From: Pomacea canaliculata
Lineage: Eukaryota; Mollusca; Gastropoda; Architaenioglossa; Ampullariidae
Length of the DNA stretch: 64,000 nucleotides
NCBI RefSeq assembly: GCF_003073045.1
Contig: NC_037590.1
Location: 11,799,042-11,863,041, forward strand
Reading direction: 5' to 3'
How positions within the stretch are numbered: position 1 is the stretch's first letter; each line of letters begins with the position of its first letter. Positions 60,927 through 64,000 of the stretch are shown one piece after another. The translations under genes and the position numbers were made by a program. The notes under the pieces are model-generated. The model was not told where the DNA came from. It did no database searches and was given only the letters and a program-made list of their open reading frames with translations.

Positions 60927-60985
60927 TCGAGATACATGCGCCCACAAACATTACCATGCGCAGTAGAGGTCAGCATCGAAACCTC
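60927..60985. repeat. Dispersed repeat, copy 2
   Basis: GTTCTCGAGATACATGCGCC, followed by ATTACCATGC and AGAGGTCAGCA, matches 14216-14290 in order and spacing. Confidence 0.6.
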
Positions 60986-61732
60986 GGGATATGCCTAATT
61001 AGCAAATGTATCTCGCTCTCCCATAGGCTGAGGCTTTCACAGCCTAAAAGTATCCATGCACAATCCTGACGTCACAGACTAGGAGCGATTCTTGGTATTA
61101 AGGGACGATGTTTTTCCCTTACATTTCGTATACAAGCCCTTCCCCCCTCCCGTTTGAGATTTTTTTAATAAGAGCATTCATTTCAGTTTACACAAGTGCC
61201 TGTGATATTCGATCCAAGACAATGAATGAATTAGTGCTTTTCAAGGTATTTGTTTTATTAAATATTACATAAAGCAAAAAAACAGTATTATAATTATTTT
61301 CTAAACATCAGATCATAATCATCTTTGAATAAAAAACAATTATAAATCTTTTCTATTCAACATAAAATCAGACTATTTTCACAAAATGGCCACAAATGGA
61401 ATCCTGGCCTAGCGTGTGGTTGTTTAGGGGTGGAACAGTCATCCTCCGTGTCGTCGACATTCTGTTGTATCACTTTGTATTGTATTGTATCAATACACTT
61501 GACACAGCATAATAATAGAACATAATAACACAGCACAAACGTAGTCTAAGAGCAACATAATAGAACTGTCTCTAGATCCTTGTAATCTTCAGCCTCTTTT
61601 GGTGCAATAGCAAATAAAATATGCTTCGGCAATTTCTTTGATTAGAATTTACGTCAAATCCACAACAGCAATGTGAAAAATGTGCGTGGTTTAGATAAGT
61701 CAAATTACACAACCGTACTGATACAGATTTTT

Positions 61733-61806
61733 GTTTTGTTTTGTTTTGTTTGTTTTTGGTGGAATTTTGGGGGTTTTGTTTTGTTTGTTTTGTTTTGTTT
61801 TGTTTA
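61733..61806. repeat. (TTTTG)n microsatellite, two arrays
   Basis: Two TTTTG/TTTG arrays are separated by GTGGAATTTTGGGGG. It could be the A-tail of a minus-strand retroelement, but no body was recognised. Confidence 0.88.
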
Positions 61807-62102
61807 AGCCAGAACCAGTTTCGAGCAATATAAAAAGTGTATGTGGCTTAGACTAGCCAAAATTTCATAAACTTAAAGCTTTTTTTTTTCTTTTTTTGCC
61901 AGAACCCGTTTCGATAAAGGTCATTGTTCCGATCTGTTGCCGAAGCTCTTATATTTCATGAATGATATATGACTGTGCATGTAATGTCTCCGGCGCTACA
62001 TATTTTCTTTGATTTTTACGGCAGAACGCATTGAACAAACGATAGCACGTGCACAAAGCAAGTACGTACACATTCACGCACACACACACACACAATCAAT
62101 CG

Positions 62103-63492
62103 TCATAAGGGTGCGATGGGTTCTTTTCCCTCCCCTCTCCCCTGATATTTAAGCCAGAGGCGCTTGACCACAAGACTAGTAAACTGCACACCCGCCACCA
62201 GCTCCATCTTGCGCAGGATGAGCACGGTGTCCGCGTCCACGTGACGCGTGGCGAAGGTCTCCGTGTCCTTGTCCTTGACACTCAGGGCTTGCTTCAGCGA
62301 CGGCACACCTATGCGCAGGTGTTTGCGCACGAAAGCCGTCGTCCGCCCTGTCTCACCAGCTTGCGCCACCAGTCCAGATAACAGAAGACGCTGGCGACGA
62401 GCAGGACGGGCAGCCAGACCCACAGCACCAGGAAGATCTTTTCGCTCCACAGGTTGAGAGGCAGCACGCACTGAACCGTGTACACGTGGACGTTCTGCTG
62501 CTGCCGGATGCGGAAGTCGCACAGCGTCTCGCGCTGAAAGACGTTTCTCGCCTCGGTTCCGTCAGCGTCCTCCTCCAAGCCAATCAGCTGCCGCAGCATG
62601 TACCAGCCCCACGCCGCGAAGTCCGCCTCCAGAAAGCGGCTCAGCAACGGGTACAACAGCGCCACCACCACGACGTTCAGCAGGCGAGTCAGCAGGAACA
62701 GACCCGTCTGGTACGTGCCGCCACCCGACCCCAGCACGAAGACGCCAGTCGCACTGACCCACTCGGCCACCGCCTCCACGGGGCCCCACCACCGACGACG
62801 ACGACGTTGCCGGCTTTGGAGGTGGAGGTCGATGTTGTTGGCTACGAGCTCAGCCTTCTTCTCGCCTGCAAGACAGCTGGTCACCGACTGGATCATTCTG
62901 TCCAAGTCAAAGCCATCTTCAGCCTGTCCAAAGCACAAAAAGTGCGTTTACACACCTATATATATATAACAAATACAAACAAAATGCTGAAAAATAATAA
63001 GAATAAATGTATGATTTATGTAGCGCATAATCACCCTCACGAAGGAGCATGCTGTCAGCGCTAAAGGCATGGACAGAATACGGACAGAAGGACATAAGGA
63101 GAAACAACTGTGCTATGTCGATAGGTGTAAGAGTAATGCTCGTGTAACAGGTATAATTTAGTTTAGTTTTAAAGGACTCGATAGTGGGTAGGTGGCGGAT
63201 ATGGAAGGGAAGATAGATAAGGATGTGTGCAAAGAGATAAACATTTGATTCATCCTGACGTTTAACTTATTCATGGATAAAGGATTAAGTAAATAAACAA
63301 TAAATACGGATTCCACATTAGGATTAATGCATTATTTTATTTATAATCTCACCTGCCAGGTTTTCCACAGAATCGTTGGAATTTGAAAGAAGAAGGCGGT
63401 GAACGCAAAAATAAAAGGTATATAGGGATAGAAACTGATGGTCCTGGAGGATATTTCTTCTTTCATCGCTGAGAGTTTGGAATGGCAAGGTC
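62103..63492 (-). CDS. Innexin gap-junction protein, second of the pair, 5' end outside the window, two frame breaks
   Basis: Visible minus-strand exons are 63492-63353 and 62923-62103. The first exon opens DLAIPNSQR, aligning with DTEIPHDPTQR of the neighbouring innexin. After one added base near 63466 it continues through ISFYPYIPFIFAFTAFFF to the second-span end ILWKTWQ. The large exon carries GFDLDRMI, GTYQTGLFLL, a third span, the second extracellular loop LCDFRIRQ...YTVQCVLPLNLWSEK, the fourth span FLVLWVWLPVLLVASVF, and after one added base at C3 62346-62348 a tail ending RLWLKYQGRGEGKEPIAPL. Corrected exons are 141 and 822 bases, both whole codons. The first membrane span lies beyond the window. 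The exon is much more GC-rich than its neighbour's. An RRRRRWW cluster lies in the cytosolic loop. Confidence 0.92.
62985..63085 (-). mobile_element. Retroelement tail copy in the second innexin's intron
   Basis: On the minus strand it reads TTTAGCGCTGACAGCATGCT, then GAGGGTGATTATGCGCTACA and TAAAT followed by an ATT-rich run, which is the tail arrangement also seen at 53660-53745. It lies within the intron 62924-63352. Confidence 0.6.
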
Positions 63493-63945
63493 CTGAAAAA
63501 AAGACAGATTTTGTATGCGCATAATATTCACAAAAATTGATCTCTCACAGACATGGTTCCATCTCCCGAGCCTCAAGACATTTATTTACATCATTTAACT
63601 TCCACCAAAACTGGTTTTGAAGGAGAAAGGAGGGAAGGGTACAGCGAACAACCGTCTAACCTCCCTTTGAAATCAAAGAAGAATAGAGGTTGAATCCACA
63701 ACAGGAAACAAAACAACATGTGAGTAAACTATGAAGAGTAGCTAGAGCAAGAGAACACACTCCCACATGGAATTAACAGTAGGCTGAATCCATTGCAGTC
63801 ACTCCCTCCCTGGGAAAAAAATTTTTTTTCAGGCAAGCAAGGTTCATTGAAGTGGAAAGTGCCAAGCTGGATCCTCACACTTAATCGCTATCTTCGTTTT
63901 TCGCTTCTGCTTCCCCCCATTGATGTGAACATGTAGCAGCAACAG

Positions 63946-63966
63946 TAGCAGCAGCAGCAGCAGCAC
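63946..63966. repeat. Short (AGC)n microsatellite
   Basis: Six to seven AGC units preceded by imperfect AGCAACAGT units. Confidence 0.85.
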
Positions 63967-63992
63967 ACTCTACTGCAGATGTACCCCGGTTG

Positions 63993-64000
63993 ACTTACAT
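63993..64000 (-). other. Likely splice donor of the preceding innexin exon
   Basis: At the right edge the minus strand reads AT then GTAAGTC, a near-ideal donor. An exon ending in AT with phase 0 would fit a codon such as TAT. The neighbouring innexin ends the same exon with FIDY just before its EIPHDP exon. The exon itself would be outside the window. Confidence 0.5.

Larger units (their letters stand above)
58012..62102. other. Region between the two innexin genes
   Basis: About 4 kb with no recognised exon. It should contain the missing 5' exon of the first innexin and the 3' untranslated region of the second. It holds a SINE tail (58060-58140), a T32 run (about 59382-59413), another long T run (about 60763-60795), a dispersed repeat copy (60927-60985), (TTTTG)n at 61733-61806 and (CA)n at 62078-62093. 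Confidence 0.55.

Noticed and set aside
62486..63064. A 192-codon plus-strand frame and other long frames opposite the second innexin
   Set aside because: They are antisense shadows of a GC-rich innexin exon; the minus-strand product has clear family motifs.
63353..63492. Reading the first visible exon of the second innexin entirely in the frame PCHSKLSAMKEE..., with no frame break
   Set aside because: It would need a phase 1 junction unlike the neighbouring innexin and would lose the conserved D-x-x-I-P...Q-R start. The break near 63466 gives matching spacing of 16 residues between I-P and the aromatic of the second span.

Overview
This is a eukaryotic nuclear window from a protostome animal, most likely a mollusc and plausibly a gastropod. 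The evidence is two neighbouring innexin genes (innexin gap-junction genes of this type belong to protostomes), a carbohydrate sulfotransferase, long introns with GT-AG sites, AT-rich intergenic DNA, many (CA)n/(CT)n microsatellites, tRNA-derived SINEs, degenerate LINEs and hAT-type MITEs. Nothing bacterial or viral is visible. The species assignment is inference.

Layout. From 1 to about 43,600 the window is almost gene-free: short chance ORFs, repeats and transposon remains. These include a perfect 46-bp inverted repeat (6369-6508), a LINE reverse-transcriptase fragment (7160-7467), three MITEs with 8-bp target duplications (10465-10651, 10798-11176, 13567-13866), a duplicated segment flanking a CT microsatellite (15929-16446), SINEs and a CpG-rich block (21190-22440). 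Two possible orphan exons lie here: a cysteine-rich one (34473-34940) and a type II membrane-anchor one (36909-37109). From 43,610 to 46,870 there is a three-exon, + strand, Golgi-type carbohydrate sulfotransferase preceded by a 33-bp minisatellite that is in frame with it. From 48,348 to 52,749 there is an eight-exon, - strand JmjC/cupin-like oxygenase gene. From 55,934 to the right end are two tandem - strand innexin genes; the second is cut off by the window edge at its 5' end.

The most striking cross-cutting observation concerns the three - strand genes. Each has exactly two breaks in frame. All six are repaired by adding one base to a neighbouring short run, and with that addition the coding lengths become whole codons and the conserved family motifs join up. 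Splice sites are intact, apart from one GC donor. This looks like single-base deletions left in an assembly rather than gene decay, and it warns that other genes in this sequence may be hidden in the same way.

The genes do not form an obvious pathway. The sulfotransferase would modify glycans in the Golgi, the JmjC protein would be an Fe(II)/2-oxoglutarate oxygenase, and the innexins would form gap junctions or hemichannels.
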